Positions 1 to 7,190 of a stretch of 13,107 bases of DNA are shown here, piece after piece. Both the position numbers and the translations under genes were made by a program. Every line of letters starts with the position of its first letter. The first letter of the stretch is position 1. The notes beneath the pieces are model-generated. The model saw nothing but the letters and a program-made list of their open reading frames with translations. It was not told the DNA's origin and did not search any database. Source of the DNA: Bacillota bacterium (GTDB taxonomy: Bacteria; Bacillota; DTU030); the NCBI GenBank assembly GCA_012842325.1, contig DUTA01000057.1, positions 1 to 13,107 of the forward strand. Reading direction: 5' to 3'.

Positions 1-1
1 G

Positions 2-691
2 CTGCGCCAGGCCCTTCAATTGGGCGCCGACCTGGTGGGGGGCCATACCATCGTCGATGCCGACGGCAAGAGACACATTGATACTATTTTAAACCTGGCC
101 CGGGAATTTGACGTGGAAGCAGAATTCCACCTGGATGAGTCCGGCAACAGGGAACACTACCTGCTGCCTTACCTGGCCCGGAGGATGATGGAACTCGGGT
201 TACAGGGGCGGGTGACCGGGATTCACTGCTGTACTTTGAGCGCCCTGACCCCGGAGGAGAGGCGGGAAGCCCTGGAACTCATTAGGGAGAGTTCCCTGAA
301 AATAATCTCAGCCCCGACGGCCATAGCCACCCGCGCCCTGGCTCCGGTGAAGGAGCTGCTGGCAGCCGGCGTGCTGGTGGGGATCGGTTCCGACAATGTA
401 AGGGACTTCTTTAACCCCATCGGCTGCGGCGATATCAAACAGGTGGCCCTCCTGCTGGCTTATGTACAGCGCTTCTTTACTGCCGAGGACATCAAACAGC
501 TCTGGGATATGCTTACCGGCAAAGGGGCTGCCCTCCTGGGCTGTGAGGGGTACGGGATTGCCGTGGGCAGGCGGGCAGATGTAACGGTCCTCGCTGCCCA
601 CAGTCCCGTCGAAGTTCTGGCCAAACAGGCGGCACCGGCGGTCCTCATCCGCGGCGGCCGGGACGTGACGGAAGAGATCCTGGGCAGTTAG
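2..691 (+). CDS. Cytosine deaminase-like amidohydrolase (3' part)
   Basis: The reading frame is open from the left edge, so this is the C-terminal part (about 229 residues) of a larger protein whose N-terminal HxH motif lies outside the window. It belongs to the amidohydrolase superfamily, cytosine deaminase/N-isopropylammelide amidohydrolase (CodA/AtzC) branch. The motif FHLDES supplies the expected His and Glu, GIHCCT the next metal-ligand His, and GSDNVRDFFNPIG the conserved metal-ligand Asp with the DNVRDxFNP signature of this branch. All key residues visible here are intact. Such enzymes hydrolytically deaminate or dealkylate N-heterocycles in the cytoplasm. The exact substrate cannot be told. 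A terminator follows 36 nt after the stop, so this gene ends a separate transcription unit from the MFS gene. The TTG at position 20 lies inside the conserved barrel and is not a real start. Confidence 0.88.
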   Translation: MRQALQLGADLVGGHTIVDADGKRHIDTILNLAREFDVEAEFHLDESGNREHYLLPYLARRMMELGLQGRVTGIHCCTLSALTPEERREALELIRESSLKIISAPTAIATRALAPVKELLAAGVLVGIGSDNVRDFFNPIGCGDIKQVALLLAYVQRFFTAEDIKQLWDMLTGKGAALLGCEGYGIAVGRRADVTVLAAHSPVEVLAKQAAPAVLIRGGRDVTEEILGS

Positions 692-726
692 ATGGTACCC
701 TGGAAGGTAAAATATTAATATGCACT

Positions 727-760
727 GGCTGTTGATGTTGCGTCAACAGCCTGTTTTTCT
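727..760 (+). terminator. Rho-independent terminator of the amidohydrolase unit
   Basis: A perfect 9-bp inverted repeat, GGCTGTTGA (727-735) and TCAACAGCC (743-751), encloses a 7-nt loop and is followed at once by TGTTTTTCT. Stem plus U-rich tail is the classic intrinsic terminator form. It sits 36 nt after the stop at 691. Its T-tract runs directly into the extended -10 of the next promoter. Confidence 0.8.
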
Positions 761-768
761 GATATAAT
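760..768 (+). promoter_or_regulatory. Extended -10 promoter of the MFS-pucR unit
   Basis: TGATATAAT (760-768) is an exact extended -10 element (TGn followed by the consensus TATAAT). No good -35 hexamer sits 17 nt upstream, because that spot (740-745) is occupied by the terminator stem; extended -10 promoters tolerate this. Predicted transcription start is about 775, giving a leader of roughly 29 nt before the start at 804. The ribosome binding site GAAAGGGGAT is at 787-795. Confidence 0.65.
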
Positions 769-785
769 ACATATCATAGTATTAT
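760..785. promoter_or_regulatory. Overlapping inverted repeats on the -10 (possible operator)
   Basis: Two overlapping dyads cover the -10 box and the predicted transcription start: TGATAT (760-765) with ATATCA (771-776), and ATAATAC (764-770) with GTATTAT (779-785). Their position suits a repressor or autoregulatory site, and the PucR-family gene is the second gene of this unit. The region is AT-rich, so chance dyads are possible. The link to the regulator is inference. Confidence 0.35.
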
Positions 786-803
786 GAAAGGGGATAGAAC
801 AAA

Positions 804-2018
804 ATGGGCTCGGCTCCAGAGCTGGCTGTAAGAGAGCGAAGCAGAGTAATGGCAGTAGCTTTTTCTTTAGCAATGGGCGCCCTTTTTATGTACGCCGATC
901 GCACAGTATTATACCCAATGTTAAAGGTGATTGCCGAGGACTTTAACCTGTCGGGTACTGCTACCGGCTTCATCACCAGCACCTACTTTTCCCTCTATGT
1001 GGCCATGCAGGTGCCGGCAGGTATGCTGGGCGATAGACTGGGGCTGAGGAAAGTCCTGATAATCTTCTATCTCTTGGGTGCGGCCGCCCTGCTCTTTTTG
1101 GGTCTCAGCGCCAACAGCTATCTCCTGCTCATTGTCCTGGTGGGGTTACACGGCATTGGCATGGGGGCCTATTATCCCACCTCTTACGGTATTAACATCG
1201 GGACAGTACCCAAAGAGAGGAGGGGGCTGGCCTCGGCCATCATCAACTCCGGCATGTCCGTTGGGACGGCCCTGGGTTTGGTGGTCGCGGGGCCTGTCTA
1301 CAGCTTAACGGGAAGCTGGCGCATACCCTTCCTGCTCCTGGCCGTTCCCACCCTTTTGGTACCCCTCGTCTTTCGCCGGTATCTGCCCGAGCCCGCACAG
1401 GACGGGAAAAGCCGGGCTGTCAGCAACCAGGCCGTCGACTTGCGGCGGATCCTGGCCGATAGGGATCTGTGGGCCCTCAATCTGGCAGCCTTTTGTGCCG
1501 GCTACGGCTTCTGGGTGGCCCTTACCTGGGGCCCGAGTTTTTTTGCCAGCGAGCGTTCCCTGGCGCTTACAACTGCCGGCGCCCTCACGGCCCTGCCGGC
1601 CCTGTCGGCCATTCCTGCCGCCCTGCTGGTGGGACGCCTCTCGGACAAACTGGGTCGGCGGAAGCTGGCCCTGCTCCTGTACCCCCTGCAGGCCCTGACC
1701 ATCTTTGGGCTGGCTTATGTAAAGTCCTTTCCCCTCCTGATCGGAGCCCTCATCTTTTACGGCCTTATCGGGCGGACAGTCTCTGACACGGTGATCGTTT
1801 CCTGGTTTGGCGATTATGTCTCCCGGAAAAGCCCCCATGCCCTGGGAGCGGCTGTGGGTGTGTTTAATTTGGTTGGTATGTCCTCGGCGGTGCTCGCTCC
1901 TTTAATAAGCGGGATGGTCAAGGATCTGACCGGGAGCCTGGTAGGAGCCTTTTATATCGGTGCCCTGATTGTGCTGGCCGGCATGATCTGCACCGGGGTG
2001 GCTAGGGAAGCTCAATAA
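804..2018 (+). CDS. MFS transporter, 12 predicted membrane segments
   Basis: This is a 404-residue major facilitator superfamily permease of the inner membrane. The signature motif A appears twice, as expected for the two six-helix halves: GMLGDRLGLRK (73-83) and the weaker copy GRLSDKLGRRK (277-287). Hydrophobic segments run through the protein, with a charged cytoplasmic loop near 191-220. Length is typical of anion or nucleobase/drug-type MFS carriers. The ATG at 804 is set by GAAAGGGGAT 8 nt upstream and a promoter at 760-768. The PucR-type regulator follows after 19 nt, so the two are probably cotranscribed, which suggests that the regulator senses the transported compound or its product. 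The substrate cannot be read from the sequence; a purine, pyrimidine or ureide-type carboxylate is guessed from context only. Confidence 0.9.
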   Translation: MGSAPELAVRERSRVMAVAFSLAMGALFMYADRTVLYPMLKVIAEDFNLSGTATGFITSTYFSLYVAMQVPAGMLGDRLGLRKVLIIFYLLGAAALLFLGLSANSYLLLIVLVGLHGIGMGAYYPTSYGINIGTVPKERRGLASAIINSGMSVGTALGLVVAGPVYSLTGSWRIPFLLLAVPTLLVPLVFRRYLPEPAQDGKSRAVSNQAVDLRRILADRDLWALNLAAFCAGYGFWVALTWGPSFFASERSLALTTAGALTALPALSAIPAALLVGRLSDKLGRRKLALLLYPLQALTIFGLAYVKSFPLLIGALIFYGLIGRTVSDTVIVSWFGDYVSRKSPHALGAAVGVFNLVGMSSAVLAPLISGMVKDLTGSLVGAFYIGALIVLAGMICTGVAREAQ

Positions 2019-2037
2019 AGGATCAGGGGACAAGGGG

Positions 2038-3804
2038 GTGAGCATAATCAAAAATTTTACTGTTAAGGAATTTTTGGCTTTGGAACAGGCCAGGGGGATC
2101 CGCCTGGTCGGGGGTGCAGGCGGGCAGAATCGGGTCATCACCAGTGTCAACATTATGGATAACCCGGATACGGTAGGGTGGCTGCAGGAAGGGGAACTCC
2201 TCCTTACTACCGGCTATGTATTTAAAGATGACCCTGCCCTGCAGTCCAACCTGATCCGGGAACTGGCGGAAAGGAATTGTGCCGGCCTGGGGCTGAAAAT
2301 CCGCCGCTATTTCGACACCATTCCCCAGCATATGATCGAAGAGGCCGACCGGTACAATTTCCCCTTGTTAGAGCTGCCCTTTGCCTACTCCCTGTCCCAG
2401 ATCAGCCATACGGTATATCAGGCCATCCTGAACAGGCAGGCAACCTTGCTGGAGAAATCCCAGGAGATCCACAAGCGTTTCACCGATGTCAGCCTGGCCG
2501 GCGGCACCCTGGAGGAGATTGTGGGCACCCTGGTCCAGCTCATCAACAATCCGGTGATTGTGCTGGACAGCAAATGGCGGCTCCTGAGTTATATCGACCA
2601 TCCAAATAATCCCCACCCACTGGCAGATTGCCTGCGCCTGGTCAGAGGGCAGCGGGTATTTGCCGGCGATTTTACCGAGGGTATTCCCCGGGAGACGAGC
2701 CGGTGGGAAAAGTCCATCAAGAGGGTATACAGCTGCCGGCAGTCCAGGGTGCAGTGCCGCATCAAGCCGGTGGCGGCAGCGGGCAATATGTATGGTTTTA
2801 TCGTGGTCTGGGAAACGGTAAAGAAATTAAATGAGCTGGATTATGTGGCGGTGGAACATGCAGCCACTGTCATTGCCCTGGAGCGCATGAAACAGCAGGC
2901 TGTTGAAGAAACCAAGCACCGCCTCCGGGCTGATTTTTTCGACGATCTGCTGGCCGGGAAAATCGAGTCCGTCAATGCTGTCAGGACCCTGGGTGAAATC
3001 CACGGCCTCTACACCGACAAACCATATATCTGCCTGGTGGTGGAGATCTATTCGGACCCGGGAGAAAGATCCCGGCTGTCCCAGGCTGCCGGCCTCTACA
3101 CCGGCCTGGGCAAGGTGGCCCAGAGTTCCCCCCTGTTCAAAGGAATTGCTGAGCTGGTCGATAGACTGACCTCCCACCAGTGGGGCGGTTCCGTCTCCAT
3201 AATCCGCACCAACAAAATTATCATTTTCCTCCCTGTGGAGGACGAAGAAAAGCTGAGGAACTCCAAACTGGAGAGCATGGCGCTGGCTGCCAATTTGTAC
3301 GAGCGTATCAAAGAACAGTACAGCCAGGTTGATTTTTCCGTGGGCATAGGGCGGCCCTGCGAAAGCGTCCTGGACCTAAAAAGAAGCTTCCTTGAGGCCC
3401 TGGAAGCCATCAGGATGGCCAGGAAGATTGCCGTGCCCCATACAGTCGCCCATTTCGAAGATTTTATGGTTTACCACCTTTTAGATTCCATCCGCAACCG
3501 CCAGGACCTGGAAAGATTCTTTAACAACACCGTGGGCAAATTGGTTGAGTACGACGAGAAGAACAATACCGATTTGGTCAACACCCTGGAACAGTTTTTT
3601 GCCTGCAAGGGCAATATGAGCGCGGCTGCGGAAAAGCTGTTTATTCACCGCAATACCATGATGTACCGGCTGGAGAAAATAAAGTCTATCCTGAATGTGG
3701 GCCTGGAGGATGCAGAAGAATTACTGGAGCTGCATCTTGGTCTTCGGGTTATGCGCCTGTTGTCGCTGGGAAGGAGACCCGGTCCGGATAAGGATGCCGG
3801 CTAA
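2038..3804 (+). CDS. PucR/CdaR-family transcriptional regulator
   Basis: A 588-residue regulator with the full PucR layout. The N-terminal PucR domain (about 5-125) carries the typical VxIMDNPDTVGWLQEGELLLTTG-like segment (seen near 38-63). A GAF-like middle region follows (about 140-270), then a helical linker and a CdaR GGDEF-like domain (about 295-440). The C-terminal HTH_30 DNA-binding domain (about 510-570) includes NMSAAAEKLFIHRNTMMYRL. Family members activate or repress purine, allantoin, sugar acid or amino acid catabolism genes in response to small molecules. The GTG start follows AGGGGA (2025-2030) by 7 nt. The gene lies downstream of the MFS gene and upstream of the M20-PyrK-PyrD-TRAP operon on the same strand, so it is the obvious candidate regulator of both; that is inference. 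No clear intrinsic terminator follows it. Confidence 0.92.
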   Translation: MSIIKNFTVKEFLALEQARGIRLVGGAGGQNRVITSVNIMDNPDTVGWLQEGELLLTTGYVFKDDPALQSNLIRELAERNCAGLGLKIRRYFDTIPQHMIEEADRYNFPLLELPFAYSLSQISHTVYQAILNRQATLLEKSQEIHKRFTDVSLAGGTLEEIVGTLVQLINNPVIVLDSKWRLLSYIDHPNNPHPLADCLRLVRGQRVFAGDFTEGIPRETSRWEKSIKRVYSCRQSRVQCRIKPVAAAGNMYGFIVVWETVKKLNELDYVAVEHAATVIALERMKQQAVEETKHRLRADFFDDLLAGKIESVNAVRTLGEIHGLYTDKPYICLVVEIYSDPGERSRLSQAAGLYTGLGKVAQSSPLFKGIAELVDRLTSHQWGGSVSIIRTNKIIIFLPVEDEEKLRNSKLESMALAANLYERIKEQYSQVDFSVGIGRPCESVLDLKRSFLEALEAIRMARKIAVPHTVAHFEDFMVYHLLDSIRNRQDLERFFNNTVGKLVEYDEKNNTDLVNTLEQFFACKGNMSAAAEKLFIHRNTMMYRLEKIKSILNVGLEDAEELLELHLGLRVMRLLSLGRRPGPDKDAG

Positions 3805-3901
3805 AAAAGGCGCCTAATTACTCTTATTTGTTTGTTACATTTAGACATATTGCACAGTAAGCACGGGATCTTTTAGGGCACAGAGCTGATGACTTGAGAT
3901 G

Positions 3902-3910
3902 TGGTATACT
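3902..3910 (+). promoter_or_regulatory. Extended -10 promoter before the structured RNA element
   Basis: TGGTATACT (3902-3910) matches the extended -10 form TGnTATAAT with one mismatch. No convincing -35 hexamer is present 17 nt upstream. Predicted transcription start is about 3917-3921, which places the first nucleotides right at the foot of the 12-bp closing helix. It is the best promoter candidate for the whole downstream operon or for a stand-alone RNA. Confidence 0.5.
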
Positions 3911-3919
3911 GATATTCTT

Positions 3920-4064
3920 GAAGTGGGAAGTAGCTTCTTCCTGTTACTGGGCAGTTCCGTTTCGCCAGCTAGAAGAGCTTTGACCCGAGGCTTTCCCCAC
4001 AACTAGATAAACCCTTTCTCCCCGTTCACACAGACAAGGGATACAACAAGGGCTACTTCCCACC
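3920..4064 (+). ncRNA. Candidate structured RNA (ncRNA or 5' leader element)
   Basis: GTGGGAAGTAGC (3923-3934) is perfectly complementary to GCTACTTCCCAC (4052-4063), closing a 141-nt domain. Inside are two further hairpins. Hairpin 1 pairs TCTTC (3936-3940) with GAAGA (3972-3976), plus CTGG (3947-3950) with CCAG (3965-3968). Hairpin 2 (about 4012-4040) pairs CCCTT with AAGGG and TCT with AGA around one bulge. GTGGG (3923-3927) could instead pair with CCCAC near 3996-4000, so a second fold is possible. A promoter lies just upstream. It matches no riboswitch or T-box consensus I know. A 6S-like RNA, a novel regulatory leader of the M20 operon, or a small non-autonomous inverted-repeat element remain open. 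No U-tract follows the closing helix, which argues against a simple stand-alone transcript. Confidence 0.45.
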
Positions 4065-4097
4065 AGCATATCTTACCGGAAATAAAGACCGGGCCTG

Positions 4098-4131
4098 GGC
4101 CGGCGCCGGCAGAACCAGTGGTCCGGCCGGC
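4098..4131 (+). other. GC-rich hairpin region in the operon leader
   Basis: GGCCGG (4098-4103) can pair with CCGGCC (4123-4128); alternatively GCCGGC (4105-4110) can pair with GCCGGC (4126-4131), with ACC (4114-4116) pairing GGT (4120-4122) inside. The two folds exclude each other. No T-tract follows, so it is not a standard terminator. It could be part of a leader RNA expression platform or just GC-rich sequence. Confidence 0.25.
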
Positions 4132-4259
4132 ATGGACATATTTCGGGGGGACCCACGGTTCAGTTCGGGAAATTTTGCGAAAGGTAGAATAATTTCATTT
4201 TTCTGAAAGAAGTGCCGGCAGGAAGGGATTTTTATTTTTCTGATAAGGTGGGAGCGCAA

Positions 4260-5468
4260 GTGGCTGATGACATTCTCGCGGTAATAGAAGATCTGTGCGA
4301 TCCCGGAGAAATAGGGGAATTGACCAGGATGCTTCTCAGTGTCCCCAGCCCCCAGACGGAACTTTTCGAGGACGAGCCCATGGTCAAAGACTTTGTCCGG
4401 AAAGTGGTCAAGCCCTATTTGGAGGGCATCGGCATTCCTGCCCGGCTGGATGGGATGGGCAATCTCATCGCTACTTTGGGGCAGGGAAAACCGGGGATAG
4501 GCCTGATCAGCTATGCCATGACGGCCCAGGCCGGTTCCATGCAGGATGCCTATATAGGCCAGTTTGTGTCGGGGGAAAGATACGGCTACTCTTCCGTATG
4601 TCTCAGGGGCCGGGGCAGCTGTGAGCAGAAGGGCGCTCTGGGAGCTATGCTGGCAGCCCTCAAGGTTATTGCTGCCGCCAGGGAACGGCTCAAGGGTACG
4701 GTAACCTTTATTTGCAGCACGGCCGGTGAAACCGGGCGCCACGATGCCCTGCACTACCTTTTGGAAAACAAGGGCCTCCAGGCCGAGGTTGCGGTGATTG
4801 GCCTGGGCACGGCCAATGAGATCTGCCTGGGCAATAAAGGACGGGTCGATGTCCTGGTGGAGGTCTACGGGAAAGCCTGTCACAGCAGTGTACCCCACGA
4901 GGGCATCAATGCCATCGAGGGGGCGGCTGAGGTGTTGAATATCCTTAAGGAACTAAAGCCGGCAGCCACCCATCCCTTCCTGGGGAAGGCAACCTTCGCG
5001 CCCATGTCCATAGAGAGTTTTCCCAAGGCTACCCATACCATCCAGGACAAATGTGTCCTTGCCTATGACCGCCGCCTGCTGCCCGGCGAGTCCCCCGAAG
5101 GAGCCCTGGCGGAAATAGAAGGCCTCCTCAGCAGGATCAAGGATTACAAGATCATGGTCAAGAAGGGACCCTTTATGTACCCGGCGGAAATTGGCAGGGA
5201 ATCGACAGCGGCCCGGTGCCTGGCCAGGGCTGTCCGGGCGGCAGCCGGCAGGGAAGCCACCTACACCTACTTTAACAGCGCCCTGGATGCCGGCCTCCTG
5301 AACCGGGCCGGCATAGAGACCTTGATGTTTGGGCCGGGGGATGTAAAATTTGCCCATACCGAGGAAGAGGTGGTTCCCCTGGAACAGGTGGTCGAAGCAG
5401 CCAAGGTTTACGCCTATGCTGTCCTGGATTATTTACGTCCCAAGCCCATTCCTGGAGGTATGGCCTGA
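4260..5468 (+). CDS. M20-family (YgeY-like) hydrolase homologue with degenerate active site
   Basis: A 402-residue protein of the M20 metallopeptidase/amidase fold, closest in pattern to the YgeY/ArgE/DapE group. The inserted dimerisation domain is well kept (GKACHSSVPHEGINAIEG, 204-221), as are DRRLLPGE (270-277) and GPGDVKFAHTEEE with the last ligand His366. The catalytic domain is altered. The HxD motif is replaced by Tyr85-Ala86-Met87, the bridging Asp by Glu122 (RGSCEQKGAL), the Glu-Glu pair by Gly156-Glu157, and the later acidic ligand (EPT) by Leu182-Gly183-Thr184. It is therefore probably not a standard two-zinc amidase. By context it would be the N-carbamoyl amino acid step or a structural partner. 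The GTG at 4260 is preferred because GGTGGGAG lies 6 nt upstream; an in-frame GTG at 4212 has no good site. The stop overlaps the next start by 1 nt. Confidence 0.88.
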   Translation: MADDILAVIEDLCDPGEIGELTRMLLSVPSPQTELFEDEPMVKDFVRKVVKPYLEGIGIPARLDGMGNLIATLGQGKPGIGLISYAMTAQAGSMQDAYIGQFVSGERYGYSSVCLRGRGSCEQKGALGAMLAALKVIAAARERLKGTVTFICSTAGETGRHDALHYLLENKGLQAEVAVIGLGTANEICLGNKGRVDVLVEVYGKACHSSVPHEGINAIEGAAEVLNILKELKPAATHPFLGKATFAPMSIESFPKATHTIQDKCVLAYDRRLLPGESPEGALAEIEGLLSRIKDYKIMVKKGPFMYPAEIGRESTAARCLARAVRAAAGREATYTYFNSALDAGLLNRAGIETLMFGPGDVKFAHTEEEVVPLEQVVEAAKVYAYAVLDYLRPKPIPGGMA

Positions 5469-6289
5469 TGAAGAGGGTATATGACGAGACTTGCCGGGTG
5501 CTGGCCAACCGCCGTATTGTCAATGATATTTGGATGCTTAAAATACACTGCCCGCAGATAGCCGCCACCATCCTGCCGGGGCAATTTGTAATGCTGAAGG
5601 TCGGTGCCGCTTCCGATCCCCTGCTGCGGCGGCCCCTTACCGTAGCCAGGATAGACAGGGAAGAAGGGGCAATTTCTATCCTCTACAGGGCTGTGGGCAG
5701 GGGCACAGAGCTTATGACCCGCTGGGAACCGGGCCACAGCTCCAGTGTTCTGGGCCCCCTGGGCAATGGGTTCACCCTGCCGGAGCGGGTAAAGGGGATA
5801 GCCCTTTTGGGGCGGGATATCGGGATTGGTCCCCTCCTGGCCCTCGTGGAAGAAGGGCTGGCCCGGGGGGCGGCGGTATATGCCTTTCTGAGTTCCCGGT
5901 ACCGGGAAGTACTGGAGCTGGCCGCCTTTGCCGGTGGCAACTGCAAAACGTGGCTTTTCCCCGATGGGGACAGGTGGCAGTGCGGGCCTTTTCTAACCAG
6001 AAAGCTGGAAGAAATAGCGGCAGAAAAGGCCCTGGACCGGATCTATATCGGCGGCCTGTGCAAGTTTTGCCCCTCCTGCAACCTGATCCGGGAGACCCAC
6101 CGTCTTGGTACCCGGTGGGGCATCGAAGTGCAGGTATCCCTGGACCAGTACATGGCCTGTGGATTGGGGGCCTGCCAGGGCTGCATCGTTGAACTGTTCG
6201 AAGATGAAAGCCAGGTGGCTAAGGTTTACAGGCGGGTTTGTAAGGAGGGTCCGGTCTTTCGGACCTGGGAGGTTGTGAAAAATGGTTAA
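5468..6289 (+). CDS. pyrK: PyrK-like electron-transfer subunit (FAD, 2Fe-2S)
   Basis: A 273-residue homologue of the iron-sulfur flavoprotein subunit of type-B dihydroorotate dehydrogenase, which passes electrons between NAD(H) and the PyrD FMN. An N-terminal ferredoxin-reductase barrel carries the FAD motif RRPLT (54-58). A nucleotide-binding domain starts near DIGIGPLLAL (117-126). The 2Fe-2S ligands are Cys231, Cys236, Cys239 and Cys258 in ACGLGACQGC and YRRVCKEGPVF, matching PyrK spacing. Unusually, the CGPxxML segment of the NAD domain reads GGLCKFCPSC, adding a CxxCxxC at 198, 201 and 204. The usual GGGIG is LGRDIGIG. The ATG shares one base with the preceding stop (TGATG) and has GGAGGT at 5455-5460. 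It is translationally coupled to both neighbours. The symbol marks homology; the setting is catabolic, not a pyr biosynthesis operon. Confidence 0.92.
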   Translation: MKRVYDETCRVLANRRIVNDIWMLKIHCPQIAATILPGQFVMLKVGAASDPLLRRPLTVARIDREEGAISILYRAVGRGTELMTRWEPGHSSSVLGPLGNGFTLPERVKGIALLGRDIGIGPLLALVEEGLARGAAVYAFLSSRYREVLELAAFAGGNCKTWLFPDGDRWQCGPFLTRKLEEIAAEKALDRIYIGGLCKFCPSCNLIRETHRLGTRWGIEVQVSLDQYMACGLGACQGCIVELFEDESQVAKVYRRVCKEGPVFRTWEVVKNG

Positions 6290-7190
6290 TCTGGCAGTGC
6301 GGATCGGCAAGATCACCATGAAGAACCCCATTACGGTGGGGTCAGGATGTTTCAGCCTCGACTATGAAGCCCTTTACTCCCCCGATATCCTCGGTGCCTA
6401 TGTTCCCAAGACTATCCGCGCTTACCCGTGGCCAGGCAATCCGCCGCCCCGGATCACGGAAACTCCCTCCGGGGTGCTGTCCTCGGTGGGTATACCAAGC
6501 AAGGGCTGGGCGAAGTTTCTAGAAGAGGACGTGCCCGCCCTGAAGGCCTTAAAGACCCCTGTAATTTTAAGTGTTGTGGGCCGCACCGAAGAAGAGTATG
6601 CCGAGATTGTGGAATTCGCCGACGGGCTGGGCTTCCTGGCCGGGATCGAACTGAACCTCTCCTGTCCCAACGTGAAGGCGGGGGGACTGCAGTTCGGGGC
6701 CGACAGCAAGATGGCCTATGACGTGGTAGCCCGGTGCCGGAAAAAAACGGATCTTACCCTGATCCCCAAGCTGCCGCCGGACCCGTCCCACATAGTGGAG
6801 GTGGCCAGGGCCGTGGAAGCGGCGGGTGCCGACGCCATTGCCATGATCAATTCCCCCAAAGCGATGCTGATTGATATTGAAACAAAAAAGCCCTTTTTGG
6901 GCAATGTCATCGGGGCCCTGTCGGGGCCGGCTATCCGCCCCATGGCCGTGGCCTTTGTCTACCAGGTGTACGAGCAGGTTGGCATACCAATTATTGGTAT
7001 GGGAGGGGTTACGACGGTCAGGGACGTCATCGAGTTTTTGCTGGCCGGGGCCCAGGCAGTCGCCCTGGGGGTGGTAAACTTCTTTGATCCCCTGGCGGTC
7101 CCCCGGATCTTGGATGGATTGCAGAAGTATCTCGAGGAAAAGGGGATCGAGGATGTCAATAGTTTGGTGGGCGCAGCCCACAGTTTTTAA
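6282..7190 (+). CDS. pyrD: PyrD-like dihydroorotate dehydrogenase, type B
   Basis: A 302-residue FMN TIM-barrel enzyme of the class 1 dihydroorotate dehydrogenase family, expected to form a heterotetramer with the PyrK-like subunit. Family landmarks: VPKT with the conserved Lys43; TPSG (61-64); ELNLSCPN with the class 1 catalytic Cys128 and ligands Asn125 and Asn130; Lys163 in PKLPP; Asn190-Ser191; and the FMN phosphate site GMGG (239-242). The fourth orotate-contacting Asn (the Asn of LNAIGL or NSMGL in relatives) is Ser67 here, so the pocket may favour a different or larger ring. The ATG overlaps pyrK by 8 nt and has GGGAGG at 6267-6272. A 6-bp hairpin, GGTCCG (6248-6253) with CGGACC (6260-6265), lies just before that site. 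A role in ring reduction during catabolism is inferred from the TRAP and amidohydrolase neighbours. Confidence 0.92.
   Translation: MVNLAVRIGKITMKNPITVGSGCFSLDYEALYSPDILGAYVPKTIRAYPWPGNPPPRITETPSGVLSSVGIPSKGWAKFLEEDVPALKALKTPVILSVVGRTEEEYAEIVEFADGLGFLAGIELNLSCPNVKAGGLQFGADSKMAYDVVARCRKKTDLTLIPKLPPDPSHIVEVARAVEAAGADAIAMINSPKAMLIDIETKKPFLGNVIGALSGPAIRPMAVAFVYQVYEQVGIPIIGMGGVTTVRDVIEFLLAGAQAVALGVVNFFDPLAVPRILDGLQKYLEEKGIEDVNSLVGAAHSF

Larger units (their letters stand above)
3805..4259. other. Long intergenic region with leader/ncRNA signals
   Basis: These 455 nt hold no convincing protein gene. From left to right: AT-rich sequence after the regulator with no recognisable terminator; an extended -10 promoter at 3902-3910; a structured element closed by a 12-bp helix (3923-4063); a GC-rich hairpin zone (about 4091-4131); and an AT-rich stretch leading to the ribosome binding site of the M20 gene. 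A 24-codon open frame from the ATG at 4132 has no ribosome binding site and is not called. Confidence 0.7.

Noticed and set aside
3923..4063. Miniature inverted-repeat transposable element
   Set aside because: The 12-bp terminal repeats fit, but no flanking target-site duplication is visible and a promoter aligned to the 5' foot favours an RNA helix. Not fully excluded; a copy-number search would decide.
3923..4063. Known riboswitch, T-box or tmRNA/SRP RNA
   Set aside because: I looked for T-box GGTGGNACC, cobalamin, TPP, guanidine, purine and SRP-loop consensus sequences and found none.
4132..4206. Short + strand frame of 24 codons from ATG 4132 in the leader
   Set aside because: There is no ribosome binding site before the ATG (it follows a GC-rich hairpin) and the peptide has no leader-peptide features such as repeated codons.
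4053..4898. Open frame on the - strand (281 codons) opposite the M20 gene and leader
   Set aside because: It is antisense to a clear M20-family gene, with low-complexity Pro/Gly/Arg-rich translation and no recognisable domain.
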